NCBI GenBank assembly: GCA_009929215.1
Contig: SAAX01000025.1
Location: forward strand, 1-34,703
Reading direction: 5' to 3'
From: Deltaproteobacteria bacterium
GTDB lineage: Bacteria; Desulfobacterota; Desulfovibrionia; Desulfovibrionales; Desulfovibrionaceae
Length of the DNA: 34,703 bases
Every line of letters starts with the position of its first letter. Position 1 is the stretch's first letter. Positions 8,109 to 17,283 of the stretch are shown here, one piece after another. The position numbers were made by a program, and so were the translations under genes. Below the pieces are notes generated by a model. That model worked only from the letters and a program-made list of their open reading frames with translations. It did no database searches and had not been told where the DNA came from.

Positions 8109-9323
8109 ATGCCCAAAAAATGTTGCCGCACGCGAGCAATGCAGCAAAACAGCGCCAGTCTTGGCGAGGCGCTAGCCGCCATTTGCCGGGGCAACTTTAT
8201 GGTTGTGACCTGCATCAACCTGCTGATGATGACAGATTATTATCTTATATTTGTCACCGGCACAGCCCATGTGCAAAGAACCTTTGGCGTCAGCCTGAGC
8301 ATTGCAGGTCTGTCATCGGGCATTATGGTTATTGGCTGCCTTGTGGGGCGCTTTGTTACGGGCAACCAGATTTCCGCGCTAGGAGGCAAACCTTGCCTGC
8401 TGGGGGGCCTGCTGCTGTTTGCAGCCAGCATTGGCGGTCTTGAACTTGCGCATTCGCTGCCGCTGCTATTTGTACAGCGTTTTGTGGCCGGTCTGGGCGT
8501 GGGGGTGGCGGGCACTGCTACTGGGGCCATTGTGGCCTATGTGGTTCCTGTGCGCTTTCACGGGCTTGGCATTGGAATTTTCAGCATGAGCGCCGCCCTG
8601 GCACTGGCCCTCGGCCCATTTTTGGGCATCAGCCTTGCTGCACACTTTGGCTACAATATTCTGGTGCTCTTCAGCGGCATTATCAGCCTGCTGTGCCTGA
8701 TCATTTTTATTTTTTTGCGCGATCTGCCGCCCATGCGCCTGCGCCTGCGCCCGATTTTCAGCCTGTACAGTTATATAGACCCCCGTGTGGTGCGCTTCTC
8801 GCTGGTGACCCTGGTGGTCTGCCCCGGCTACGGATGCATACAGGCCTTTTTGCCCTCATTTGCCGCAGAGCACAGGCTTACGGGTGCAGCCAGCATATTT
8901 TTTCTGTGCTATGCGGGCGCGGCCCTGCTCACCCGACCCAAAACAGGCCGCCTTTTTGATACACACGGCGAGCATGTGGTCATGTATCCGGCCTTGCTGG
9001 TCACAGCCCTGGCCCTGTTTGTGCTTTCGCAGGCACACAGCACCGCCGGGCTTTTGTGCGCCGGGCTGCTGCTTGGCGTGGGCTTTGCCAATTTTCAGTC
9101 TGTGGGGCAGGCGGTTTCGCTCTCGCTGGTTTCACGTTCGCGCTATGCGCAGGCCACCACCACCTTCTATGTTTTTTTTGATCTGGGAATTGGGCTTGGC
9201 CCCTATATTTTCGGGCATCTCATAGCCCTGGTTGGTTACAGCGGCATGTTCCTGAGCCTGAGCCTGATGGTCTTGACCAGCATGGGGATATATCGCGTGG
9301 TGCACGGCGGCCGCACCCAGTAA
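8109..9323 (+). CDS. Major facilitator superfamily transporter
   Basis: This is a 404-residue inner-membrane protein with about twelve hydrophobic segments. The loop between helices 2 and 3 (GCLVGRFVTGNQISALGGK) matches the MFS A-motif region. FVAGLGVGVAGTATGAIVAYVVP resembles helices 4-5, and the second half repeats the pattern (FLCYAGAALLTRPKTGRLFDTHG). The substrate cannot be told. The start at the ATG at 8109 has a GAGG site five bases upstream; an upstream in-frame TTG at 8067 is less likely. It is divergent from the MarR gene, which suggests regulated efflux or uptake. Confidence 0.85.
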   Translation: MPKKCCRTRAMQQNSASLGEALAAICRGNFMVVTCINLLMMTDYYLIFVTGTAHVQRTFGVSLSIAGLSSGIMVIGCLVGRFVTGNQISALGGKPCLLGGLLLFAASIGGLELAHSLPLLFVQRFVAGLGVGVAGTATGAIVAYVVPVRFHGLGIGIFSMSAALALALGPFLGISLAAHFGYNILVLFSGIISLLCLIIFIFLRDLPPMRLRLRPIFSLYSYIDPRVVRFSLVTLVVCPGYGCIQAFLPSFAAEHRLTGAASIFFLCYAGAALLTRPKTGRLFDTHGEHVVMYPALLVTALALFVLSQAHSTAGLLCAGLLLGVGFANFQSVGQAVSLSLVSRSRYAQATTTFYVFFDLGIGLGPYIFGHLIALVGYSGMFLSLSLMVLTSMGIYRVVHGGRTQ

Positions 9324-9340
9324 AAATGCCGTAACCGTCC

Positions 9341-9374
9341 GGCTATGCCCATGCTGCGGGCTTGCCTCTTTTTT
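9341..9374 (+). terminator. Probable terminator of the MFS transporter gene
   Basis: An imperfect stem (GGC and GCCC pairing with GGGC and GCC, offset by a small internal loop) is followed by TCTTTTTT, about 20 bases after the stop codon. Confidence 0.55.
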
Positions 9375-9427
9375 CCTACGGTTGTAGGCTAGTGGATAAA
9401 GATATTTTTCCAAGCCACGAGGAATAC

Positions 9428-10174
9428 ATGGCAAGCCAGAAGTCCCCCAAAGAATCAGCAGAATCCACATCGGCAGCCAAGCCAGCCGATGCCAAATCCA
9501 CCAGCGCACAAACCTTGCAGGCCGCTTCAGAAGCTGCCTCGCAGGCAGAACAGCAAAAAGGCCTCAGCAAGGTCAGCAAGGGCGTTTTTTTTGTAGGTGT
9601 TGCTCTGGCCCTTGTGCTGGGCATCTATGTGGGCAGCCTTGTACCCTCCATGTTTGGGCCAGAACCTGCACCGCAGGCCCCGGCCCAGCAGACCGCGCAG
9701 CCCCAATCCCAGGCCCCTGCACAGGCAAAGCAGGACAACCAGCCACCCATTCCACCCGAGCTGACGGCCAAGATCGCAGCCATGGAGCAAAACGTTCTGT
9801 CTGATCCCAAGAATGCGCAAAACTGGGCAGAGCTGGGCAACCTCTATTTTGACACCGGCCAGTCGCGCAAGGCTGCCAGCGCCTACGAGCGTTCGCTTAC
9901 CCTTGCCCCCGACAATGCCGATGTGCTCACCGACCTTGGCATCATGTACCGCGAGCTTGGCGAATTCGACAAGGCCGTGGTCAATTTTCGCCGCGCCTCA
10001 AGTGTGAATCCCCGGCACGAAAACGCCATGTTCAACGAAGGCGTGGTGCTTTACTTTGACCTCAAGCGCAAGGACGACGCCATGAAAGCATGGCAGCGCC
10101 TGTTGGCGGTCAACCCCGGCGCACGCGCCCCCGATGGGCAGAGCGTTTCGGATGTGATTAAAAATTTGCGTTAG
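9428..10174 (+). CDS. Membrane-anchored TPR-repeat protein
   Basis: The product has 248 residues. A charged, Ala/Ser/Lys-rich cytoplasmic stretch (residues 1-50) is followed by one membrane helix (VFFVGVALALVLGIYVGSLV, about 53-72). A Pro/Gln/Ala-rich linker (about 76-110) leads to about three tetratricopeptide repeats (NWAELGNLYFDTGQSRKAAS, DVLTDLGIMYRELGEFDKAV, AMFNEGVVLYFDLKRKDDAM). This is the layout of CcmI/NrfG-like assembly factors, although no cytochrome biogenesis genes are adjacent. The repeats probably face the periplasm and bind a partner protein. A GAGG site five bases before the ATG fixes the start. It may be co-transcribed with the giant sensor-like gene 123 bases downstream. 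Confidence 0.8.
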   Translation: MASQKSPKESAESTSAAKPADAKSTSAQTLQAASEAASQAEQQKGLSKVSKGVFFVGVALALVLGIYVGSLVPSMFGPEPAPQAPAQQTAQPQSQAPAQAKQDNQPPIPPELTAKIAAMEQNVLSDPKNAQNWAELGNLYFDTGQSRKAASAYERSLTLAPDNADVLTDLGIMYRELGEFDKAVVNFRRASSVNPRHENAMFNEGVVLYFDLKRKDDAMKAWQRLLAVNPGARAPDGQSVSDVIKNLR

Positions 10175-10297
10175 CCCCGGCTGGCCGCAAATCTGTCACG
10201 ACACGGCAAACCGCCCCCTGCCGCGAAATCGGAGGCGCTTCAGTGCCTGAAGGGGGAAGCATATAGATATATCGGCGAACTTACAGGCGGAACAACC

Positions 10298-13200
10298 ATG
10301 ATTGTCTTTTTCTCCGGCATGTCACGTGCCGTACTGCGCGTGTGCGCTCTATTTCTGTGCATTTTCTGCGCAAGTTTCGGCGCACCTTTCACAGCGCACA
10401 GTGGCATGATTCCGCCCGAGCTGCGCACGCCCAACGTGTCGCTGCTGCCCGACCTGCAATACTTTATCGATGTTACAGGAACCATGGATGTGGAGGAGGC
10501 AGCGGCCCCCGCCAATAGCCAGATGTTCAAGCCCCTCAACGTCAAGGCCCTACCCCGGCTTGCCGGTGTAATGTGGCTGCGCTTTACCTTGGCCCCCCTG
10601 CCTGCCGGTGGGCGCTCACAGGCCATACTGCTGGACATGGGGCCGGATGTTCCTGCTGATCCCGTCCTGTATCAACCCTCTCCCAGCCCCATTGCCGACA
10701 GCATCGAATGGCGCGAGATTCAGCCCACCCAACGCAATGTTCTGCTGCTGCCCGAGCCCGGGACAGAGGCCATTACCTGCTATATTCGCCTTGACGGTCT
10801 GCCCGGCATCTGGTTTTCGCCCACCCTGCGCACCCCCCAGGACGCTGCCACCAACTGGGGCAGCCTTTCTGGCACTGCGGCCCTACTGGCCCTTGGCGTT
10901 GTTATGCTGTTGTGCCTGTTGCGCGGCCTTTCTGAAAGAGGCCAGTGGCGCGTGTGGACAGCCCTGTATGTGGGCGTGGCCCTGATTCAGGGCACGCTTG
11001 GCATGCCCGCCTACGGCACGGGGCACATAACGCTCAATCAGTCCATGGCTGTGCTTGCGCCCGGCCTGGCCCTCATGCTGCTGCCCCATGTGGGGCGTCA
11101 CCTCATGCGCACACGGGGCCGCGCGCCCCTGCTCGACGCGCAGTTTGTGCTGCTTTCGCTGCCTGGCGCGGCACTGGCACTGCTGCCGCTTTTGCCCGGA
11201 TTTGGCTGGAGCATACGCTATCTTTCGCTTTGGCCCGCCTGCACCCTCATCTTTACGCTGAGCGCCCTTGGCGGCGCCATCATGGGTCTTGGCGGCGCAC
11301 GCCGCTTTTTGCTGGGTTGTCTTGTGCCCCCCCTGTTTGTGGCGGCGGGCATCATGGGCCTTGATTACGGCTACGCGGCAAACCTGCTGGCCTCTGCACC
11401 CCTGTGGGGCACAGCCCTGAGCGCCCTGCTTATTGCCGGAACCGGCCTGCCCCGCGATGCGGCCCAGGCCGATACCGCCAAGGCTGATGCGCAAAAGGCA
11501 GAGCCCGTCAAGGACAAAAAACGCGAATCCTCACCCGCAAAAAGGAACATTGCGGGGCTGGATGCCGCCTTGGTGAGCTCTGGCCTTGGCGACAGCCCCA
11601 TCACTTTGGACGCCCCGCTGGACGACCCCAATTTGCGCCTGCTGCCGCCCTCTGCGGCGGGCAAGACTGCCGCAGATTTTTCTGCCCTGCCCGTGGATAT
11701 TTCAGACAATGCCGACCCCGCGCCCTTTGCAGCGCGCGCCCCCAAGCAGGGTGCTGCCGCCGCCAGCGTGAGCCCCGGCATGTGGGAAAACCTGCTGCGT
11801 CCGCCGCTCGACCGCCTCATACGCGAGGGCGCGGCCCTGGGACACTGCTCGCTGCCGCCCGCCGTGCGCCAGTATGCGGAAAACATGATCAACGCTGCGG
11901 GCGACCTTGCCAAGATTCTCGACAATCCCGGAGAAATGCAGGAACAAAGCGGCGTTGGCGAACAGCGCGCGCCCTTCAACCTGCAACACCTCGTGCGCGA
12001 AGCCCACGATGCCGTGACCACTGCGGCGGAAAATGCCGGCATTGGCCTTGCGTGGTACATGCCTCCGCTGCTTGGGCACATGTATGAAGGACAGGCCCGC
12101 GCCCTGCGCGAAACCCTGAGTCTGCTGCTCGAAAGTGCCGTGCGCGCCACCTCGCGCGGTGCGGTGCACCTTTCTGTGCGGCGCGTGCCCGAAACCGCCG
12201 ACCCCGGCCACCTGCTCTTTACCGTAACTGACTCTGGCGCTGGCATTCCGCCTCGCGACAGGTCTACGCTGGCCCTCACCCGCGCGTGGGAGCTGGCCGG
12301 TTCCAACAACGGCTACCTCAATGTGGAATGCGGCCCGCAAGGAACATCCATTGCCTTTACCTTGCGCCTCAACCCCCTTGAAAATGCGGCAGATGCCGAC
12401 AAGGCTGCAGCTCAGGCCCGCGGCCCGCACATTGCGGTAGTGGCAGAAAGCGCCGTTGACCGTCAGGCCCTTGCCCACATGATCACCAACCTTGGCTGCA
12501 ACAGCACAGAATCGCGCAGCATGCGCGAGGCCCTGCAATGCAACCGCGAGGCCCCGGCCCTTATGCTTGTGGTGCAGTACCCGCACCACGGCCCTGCCGA
12601 GGCCGACGCCCTTGGGCGCTTTGAGGCTGAGGCGCTGGAAACAGGCCTGCCCGTGTTCAAGGCTCTGGCCATCACCAAGGACGACAAGCAGTGGGAGGCC
12701 CTGGCTGAAACCGGTTACACCCACGCTCTGCTCGACCCGGTGGATGCAGAAGCCTTTGCCGCAACCCTGAACGAAGTGCTCACCGAGGGCGGATTTTTGG
12801 GCGACAGCCCTGCCAGCCCCACGGCAGAAGGCACAGTTGCGCCCGTAATGCCCGACCAGGCCGAAATGGCCCTGGCAGCAGCCGCTGTGGAATCAGCTGT
12901 TGCTGGTTTTGGCCCAGAAGCCCAAGCAGAGGCAGGGGGCACTCCGCCGCAGCAACCCGTGGAGCTCACCCTTGACGCGCCCGCAGCCGAAGCGGCAGCT
13001 GCTGCCCCGCTGCGTATGGATGCCCCCGCCCAAGCGCCCACGCCCAACGATCTGCCCGATCTTTTTGGCGATGATGCGCCCACACAGGGTTCGCTGCTGC
13101 CCGATCTGCCACAGCATGACCATGCCGTGGACGCACCCGCTCCTGAAGTTCAGATGCCCCTGCCCCATGAGGAACCGCTTTCGTTCGGTACGCAGCAACC

Positions 13201-15217
13201 TGCCATGCCCCGCGAGACAATGGATGCAGACCCGCAGGGCAGCATGCTGCTACCGCTCATGGACGATGCCCCGCAGGATAATGACCCGCAAAATGATGGA
13301 CAAGACCCCATCGAACTTACAGAGCTTTTGCCGGAAAAAGGCATGTCCGGCGAAACGGACCAGCTGCTTCCTTCCATGACAGAAAGAGCCGAACCCGTAT
13401 TGCCCGAAATTCTGACGGAAGCCACACCAGCCGCCGAAGCTGATGCCCTGCCCGAAGTGCAGGTGGACATGGCCGAGGCTTCCACAACCGAGCCGCTTGA
13501 GCCTGAAACCATTGCTGAAACCGCCCCTGCCAACTCCCCCGAGGCCGCAGCACAGCCCACCTCGGCTGTCGACGAGTTTATGGCCTCGGCAGGCCTTGAA
13601 GGCCCCCACTGGGCCGCAGAAGATACTGTGGCGGCAACGGAAACGGCCAGCCCCGCCACAGCGACAGAATCGACTGCAATCACAAGTGAAACTGCGGATG
13701 ATGGCGTGCTTGCTGCAAGCGCAGGGGGGGAGGGCAGCACTCCAGATGCGGCCCAAGGCACAGCATTTGAGCCCCTTGAATGGCCTGCAGCGGCCCAAAC
13801 GGAGATGGCCCAAGGCGAGCCCGCATCCACCGATTCTGTCCAGCCTGAACCCGCACTGTCCGAGCCGGTACTGTCCGAACCCGCGCAGTCTGGCGATCAT
13901 GCAATCAATGACAAGGCCAGGGTAACCCCCGCCGAATTTATTGAAGCCTCATTTCCCGCAGAAGAATCTTTTGCGGAACCAGCTACTGAGGCCGTAGAAG
14001 CGTTGGCTGCCCCAGTTGAAGACGTGCTGACAGCCCACGATATCACGCCACTCAGATCCATGAGTGACCGGGTTGGTGAAGCCACCCTTACGCCTGTCAA
14101 TGCGGCAACAAACTTTAGGGAAGGCTTTGCAGATACTGCCGAAGCCAACGCCACGGGCAAAGGCAACGGCTTTGACGTGCCCGCCCCCGCTGGCAGAGGC
14201 GCATGGGACAACTACAGCCTGCAAGAAGAATGGGTGGGCGAACCCATGCCCATTGGCACGCCCGTACCCACGGCGCGCATGGCTGCTCCTGTGCAGGGCA
14301 CGGCCCCAGCAGCACCGCAGGCGCCCGAATCTGCTGTCACATCCACTTTTGCACGGCAGGAGAAAAAATCCTACGTGAGCCCCAGCCTTGCGCACCCCGG
14401 CGAATGGGTGGGCGAGCCCATGCCCATGACCAAGCCTGCCAAGCAGGAGGAGCCCGCCGCAACCCAACAGCCCGCCGAGGCGCAGCCCGATGACCGCCGC
14501 AACCGCCCGGTAGAGATGCCCCGTACCGCTACGGGCAGGATGATTCTCAAGCTGCTGGGCAGCGCTGGCGACAGGCCGCTGGATGCGGACAAAACCCCGC
14601 CCCCCAGCGGCAATCCCGACCTTTTGGCTGATCTTGCTGCCATGCCCGAACAGGATTCAGTGTCTGCCCCTGCACCTGCTGCCACAGCCGAAACGCGCCG
14701 TGGGGCCACGGCCCTCAAGCCCAGCGGCAAGGGCAATTCCATTATGAACTTTATTGCCGGAGCGGCAGAGGCCCTGCGCCATACAGATCACACCGACGTG
14801 TCCCAGCCTTCCCCGAAGGTTGAGCCCAATAAGGCCGCAGAAGCTCCTTTTACCGCTTCACAGCCCGCCGAGGCATCACAGGCAGCCTCGCCCGCTTCCG
14901 TGCCTCCTGCGGCCCTTGTGGCCCCAAATGCACCGCGCGAAACTGACCAGACAATTCCCCAGCTTGTGGCGCGGCTCGACGCCGCCATGGACGATGCCCA
15001 GCAAGGCTTCAAAAACCGCCGCTGCGCTGTGGTGGGCGATGCGGCCAACCGCATTGCCACCGAGTCCGATGCCTTTGGCTTCCGCGTGTTGGCCCGCATG
15101 GCCCGCTGTGTGGAGCGCGCCGCCAAGGCCAACGACATGAACGCCCTGCGCGACCTTTTGCCAGAGCTGGCCGTGGCGGTTGAACGCAACCGCATCGGCC
15201 TGACACCACGCCGCTAA
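10298..15217 (+). CDS. Giant 7TMR-DISM hybrid-kinase-like protein with degenerate HisKA, receiver and HPt domains
   Basis: The 1639-residue protein has a signal peptide (1-30), a periplasmic domain (37-185) and seven membrane helices (about 194-384), the 7TMR-DISM layout. A linker follows, then HisKA-like (495-543), HATPase-like (560-690), receiver-like (710-828), a long Ala/Pro/Glu-rich, probably disordered tract (840-1540) and an HPt-like bundle at the C-terminus. By hand alignment NLLRPPL replaces HEIRTPL (His to Asn498). The N-box Asn is Ser613, while DSGAG (645-649) is kept. The receiver acidic pair is Ala716-Glu717, the phospho-Asp is Val758 and the Lys is Asp813. NRIAT replaces the HPt HxLKG (His to Asn1584). 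EWVGEPMP occurs twice in the tract. A GGCGGA site precedes the ATG. It is probably a phosphorelay-like scaffold without phosphotransfer; its ligand and partners are unknown. Confidence 0.8.
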   Translation: MIVFFSGMSRAVLRVCALFLCIFCASFGAPFTAHSGMIPPELRTPNVSLLPDLQYFIDVTGTMDVEEAAAPANSQMFKPLNVKALPRLAGVMWLRFTLAPLPAGGRSQAILLDMGPDVPADPVLYQPSPSPIADSIEWREIQPTQRNVLLLPEPGTEAITCYIRLDGLPGIWFSPTLRTPQDAATNWGSLSGTAALLALGVVMLLCLLRGLSERGQWRVWTALYVGVALIQGTLGMPAYGTGHITLNQSMAVLAPGLALMLLPHVGRHLMRTRGRAPLLDAQFVLLSLPGAALALLPLLPGFGWSIRYLSLWPACTLIFTLSALGGAIMGLGGARRFLLGCLVPPLFVAAGIMGLDYGYAANLLASAPLWGTALSALLIAGTGLPRDAAQADTAKADAQKAEPVKDKKRESSPAKRNIAGLDAALVSSGLGDSPITLDAPLDDPNLRLLPPSAAGKTAADFSALPVDISDNADPAPFAARAPKQGAAAASVSPGMWENLLRPPLDRLIREGAALGHCSLPPAVRQYAENMINAAGDLAKILDNPGEMQEQSGVGEQRAPFNLQHLVREAHDAVTTAAENAGIGLAWYMPPLLGHMYEGQARALRETLSLLLESAVRATSRGAVHLSVRRVPETADPGHLLFTVTDSGAGIPPRDRSTLALTRAWELAGSNNGYLNVECGPQGTSIAFTLRLNPLENAADADKAAAQARGPHIAVVAESAVDRQALAHMITNLGCNSTESRSMREALQCNREAPALMLVVQYPHHGPAEADALGRFEAEALETGLPVFKALAITKDDKQWEALAETGYTHALLDPVDAEAFAATLNEVLTEGGFLGDSPASPTAEGTVAPVMPDQAEMALAAAAVESAVAGFGPEAQAEAGGTPPQQPVELTLDAPAAEAAAAAPLRMDAPAQAPTPNDLPDLFGDDAPTQGSLLPDLPQHDHAVDAPAPEVQMPLPHEEPLSFGTQQPAMPRETMDADPQGSMLLPLMDDAPQDNDPQNDGQDPIELTELLPEKGMSGETDQLLPSMTERAEPVLPEILTEATPAAEADALPEVQVDMAEASTTEPLEPETIAETAPANSPEAAAQPTSAVDEFMASAGLEGPHWAAEDTVAATETASPATATESTAITSETADDGVLAASAGGEGSTPDAAQGTAFEPLEWPAAAQTEMAQGEPASTDSVQPEPALSEPVLSEPAQSGDHAINDKARVTPAEFIEASFPAEESFAEPATEAVEALAAPVEDVLTAHDITPLRSMSDRVGEATLTPVNAATNFREGFADTAEANATGKGNGFDVPAPAGRGAWDNYSLQEEWVGEPMPIGTPVPTARMAAPVQGTAPAAPQAPESAVTSTFARQEKKSYVSPSLAHPGEWVGEPMPMTKPAKQEEPAATQQPAEAQPDDRRNRPVEMPRTATGRMILKLLGSAGDRPLDADKTPPPSGNPDLLADLAAMPEQDSVSAPAPAATAETRRGATALKPSGKGNSIMNFIAGAAEALRHTDHTDVSQPSPKVEPNKAAEAPFTASQPAEASQAASPASVPPAALVAPNAPRETDQTIPQLVARLDAAMDDAQQGFKNRRCAVVGDAANRIATESDAFGFRVLARMARCVERAAKANDMNALRDLLPELAVAVERNRIGLTPRR
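14228..14425 (+). repeat. Two copies of an EWVGEPMP peptide motif inside the giant gene
   Basis: Copies at 14228-14251 and 14402-14425 encode the same eight residues, 58 codons apart, in otherwise low-complexity sequence. Each is the only tryptophan-containing spot nearby. The DNA differs at one base (GAA versus GAG codon). They look like a conserved short binding motif in a disordered chain. Confidence 0.6.
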
Positions 15218-15257
15218 TACACCCCTGCGGCCTGTAACAACTAACCCAAGGGACACC

Positions 15258-15680
15258 ATGTACAAGACAGTTCTTATTCCTGTGAGCGGCAAAAATGGCC
15301 TCGTTCGCGCAAAAGCTGCCCTGACCCATGCCCGCAGACTCTCCTGCGGGGAAATCGTTCTTCTGCATGTTTTTGAGCCCCTGCCCCAAATTGTGGGCGG
15401 CGAGGCCCATGCCGAACTGCTGGCAGAACAGAAGGCCAAGGGGCAGACCCTGCTCAACACCGTCATGGCCGATTTTGACATGGCGGGTAAGCAGGTTCGC
15501 TGCCGCGTGGACGAAGGTACCACGGCAGAAACCATTATCCGCGTCGCGCATGAGGAAAATGCAGACCTCATCGTCATGTTCACCGATGGCCGCGACGGCT
15601 TGCAGGACATACTGCTGGGCTCTGTAACCGAACGCGTGTTGCGCAATACCGATACTGCCCTACTGGTAATACGCCGCTAG
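15258..15680 (+). CDS. Universal stress protein, UspA family
   Basis: This 140-residue protein forms a single Usp domain with a Rossmann-like fold. It opens YKTVLIPVSGKNG, and the nucleotide loop near the end reads TDGRDGLQDILLGSVTERVLRNT. The usual ATP-binding pattern is G-x2-G-x9-G-S/T; here GRDG followed by GSVTERV fits it closely. Usp proteins are cytoplasmic dimers that bind ATP or act as stress-linked adaptors. An AAGGG site lies about seven bases before the ATG. It starts only 40 bases after the giant sensor-like gene, so it is probably in the same operon and may act in the same response. Confidence 0.88.
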   Translation: MYKTVLIPVSGKNGLVRAKAALTHARRLSCGEIVLLHVFEPLPQIVGGEAHAELLAEQKAKGQTLLNTVMADFDMAGKQVRCRVDEGTTAETIIRVAHEENADLIVMFTDGRDGLQDILLGSVTERVLRNTDTALLVIRR

Positions 15681-15775
15681 GGCGACACCAGAATGGCTCT
15701 GTGGGGCCACCAGGGGCGTGCCACGCCTGTAACTGTGCGCACCTCTCGTTGGAGCGTACCCACTGTGGGGCAGAA

Positions 15776-17191
15776 ATGCTGCTTTTTCTTGAGACTGTAG
15801 GGCTGTTGGTTGCCCACATCCTGTCGTGGGTCGCTGTGTGCCACGCGCTGCTTACCAAGCATGATCCGCGTGCTGCCTTGGGCTGGACAGTAACGGCCCT
15901 TTTTCTGCCGGTTCTTGGGCCCCTGCTGTATGCCTGTTTTGGCATCAGCAGGGCCGAAAGCCGGGCCAGCCGCATCATGCGGCGGCAGCAGCCTTTGGAG
16001 CCAGATTACGCGCATCCGCCTTTTTCAAAAATCCCGCCAGAAAACATCCCAGACAGCATCGCCCGCATGGAGCACATTGGCCGTGTGCTTGCCGAGCAGC
16101 ACCTGAGCAGCGGCAACAGCATACGCCTGCTGCACAACGGCGATCAGGCCTACCCGGCCATGATAGCGGCCATCGACAAGGCCAGGGATCATGTTTTTCT
16201 TTGCACCTACATATTCAATGCGGGTGAGGTGGCCACGGCCTTTGGCGAGGCCATGGCCCGCGCTGCGGAACGCGGCGTGGACGTGCGCCTGCTGGTAGAC
16301 GGCATAGGCATGCTCTACTCGCTGCGCAAGCCGTGGAAAAAGCTTGCAAAACGCGGCGTTCAGGTGGCCCAGTTCATGCCGCCGCGCCTGTTTCCGCCCA
16401 ATTTCAGCATCAATTTGCGCAACCACCGCAAAATGCTGGTGTGCGACAGTGTGGCCTTTACCGGCGGCATGAACATAGCCGACGACAATCTGGCCGCAGG
16501 CAAAACCAAGTATGTGCAGGACATGCACTTTATGTGCGAGGGCCCCATTGTAGACCAACTGCGCCGGGCCTTTTTGCTCAACTGGGGTTTCTGCACCAAC
16601 AGCTACACCCCTCTGCCGCCCACAACCACCCTGCCGCGCGGCGACAGCCGCTGCCGCATCATCATGGACGGCCCCGGCTCAGAGGCCGACATACTCAACG
16701 ACATCTACTGCGCCATCATCAATGCGGCCCGGCGCTCGGTGCGCATCATGACGCCCTATTTTCTGCCTTCGCACGGCCTTGTTTCGGCCCTGCGCTCGGC
16801 TGGTCAGCGCGGGGTGGACGTGCGCATAGTGCTGCCCGCCAAGAACAACCTTTTCTATGTGCACTGGGCGCAATACCGCCTGCTGCCCACCCTGCTGCAA
16901 GCGGGCGTGCGCGTGTGGTATCAGCCGCCGCCCTTTGCCCACACCAAACTGCTGGCCGTGGACGGCTACTATTGCCAGATAGGCTCTGCCAATCTGGACG
17001 CGCGCAGCCTGCGGCTGAATTTTGAGCTCAACATGGAAGTGTTCAACCCCGACGTGCACGACCAGATCACCGCCCACATCGACAGGGCCATCATCATGGG
17101 CAAGGAAATCACCGCCAAAGAACTGGCCGCCCTGCCCCTGCTCATAAGACTGCGTAACGCCGCCTGTTGGATCTTTTCGCCCTATCTGTAG
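15776..17191 (+). CDS. cls: Cardiolipin synthase (phospholipase D family)
   Basis: This 471-residue inner-membrane enzyme joins two phosphatidylglycerols into cardiolipin. It has two N-terminal membrane helices (about 1-26 and 38-58) and two PLD domains with HKD motifs: HRKMLVCDSVAFTGGMN in the middle and HTKLLAVDGYYCQIGSANLD near the C-terminus, each H-x-K-x4-D. The ATG at 15776 puts the first helix at the N-terminus, as usual. Its ribosome site is weak, and the in-frame GTG at 15701 would add 25 non-hydrophobic residues. It follows the UspA gene by 95 bases and ends before a large hairpin at 17207. Confidence 0.9.
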   Translation: MLLFLETVGLLVAHILSWVAVCHALLTKHDPRAALGWTVTALFLPVLGPLLYACFGISRAESRASRIMRRQQPLEPDYAHPPFSKIPPENIPDSIARMEHIGRVLAEQHLSSGNSIRLLHNGDQAYPAMIAAIDKARDHVFLCTYIFNAGEVATAFGEAMARAAERGVDVRLLVDGIGMLYSLRKPWKKLAKRGVQVAQFMPPRLFPPNFSINLRNHRKMLVCDSVAFTGGMNIADDNLAAGKTKYVQDMHFMCEGPIVDQLRRAFLLNWGFCTNSYTPLPPTTTLPRGDSRCRIIMDGPGSEADILNDIYCAIINAARRSVRIMTPYFLPSHGLVSALRSAGQRGVDVRIVLPAKNNLFYVHWAQYRLLPTLLQAGVRVWYQPPPFAHTKLLAVDGYYCQIGSANLDARSLRLNFELNMEVFNPDVHDQITAHIDRAIIMGKEITAKELAALPLLIRLRNAACWIFSPYL

Positions 17192-17206
17192 TCAAAGACA
17201 CGCAAA

Positions 17207-17262
17207 AGCCCCCCACGCGCCTCCTTGCCCGTATTGCGGGCAAAAAAGGCACATGGGGGGCT
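17207..17262. terminator. Large terminator hairpin between converging cls and the cytidylyltransferase gene
   Basis: AGCCCCCCA (17207-17215) pairs perfectly with TGGGGGGCT (17254-17262). Inside it TTGCCCG pairs with CGGGCAA (17225-17243). The minus strand continues into TTTTG, so it best serves the minus-strand sugar operon, but the fold can act on both. Confidence 0.7.
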
Positions 17263-17283
17263 ATCACTGTTGCGCGGAGGCTA

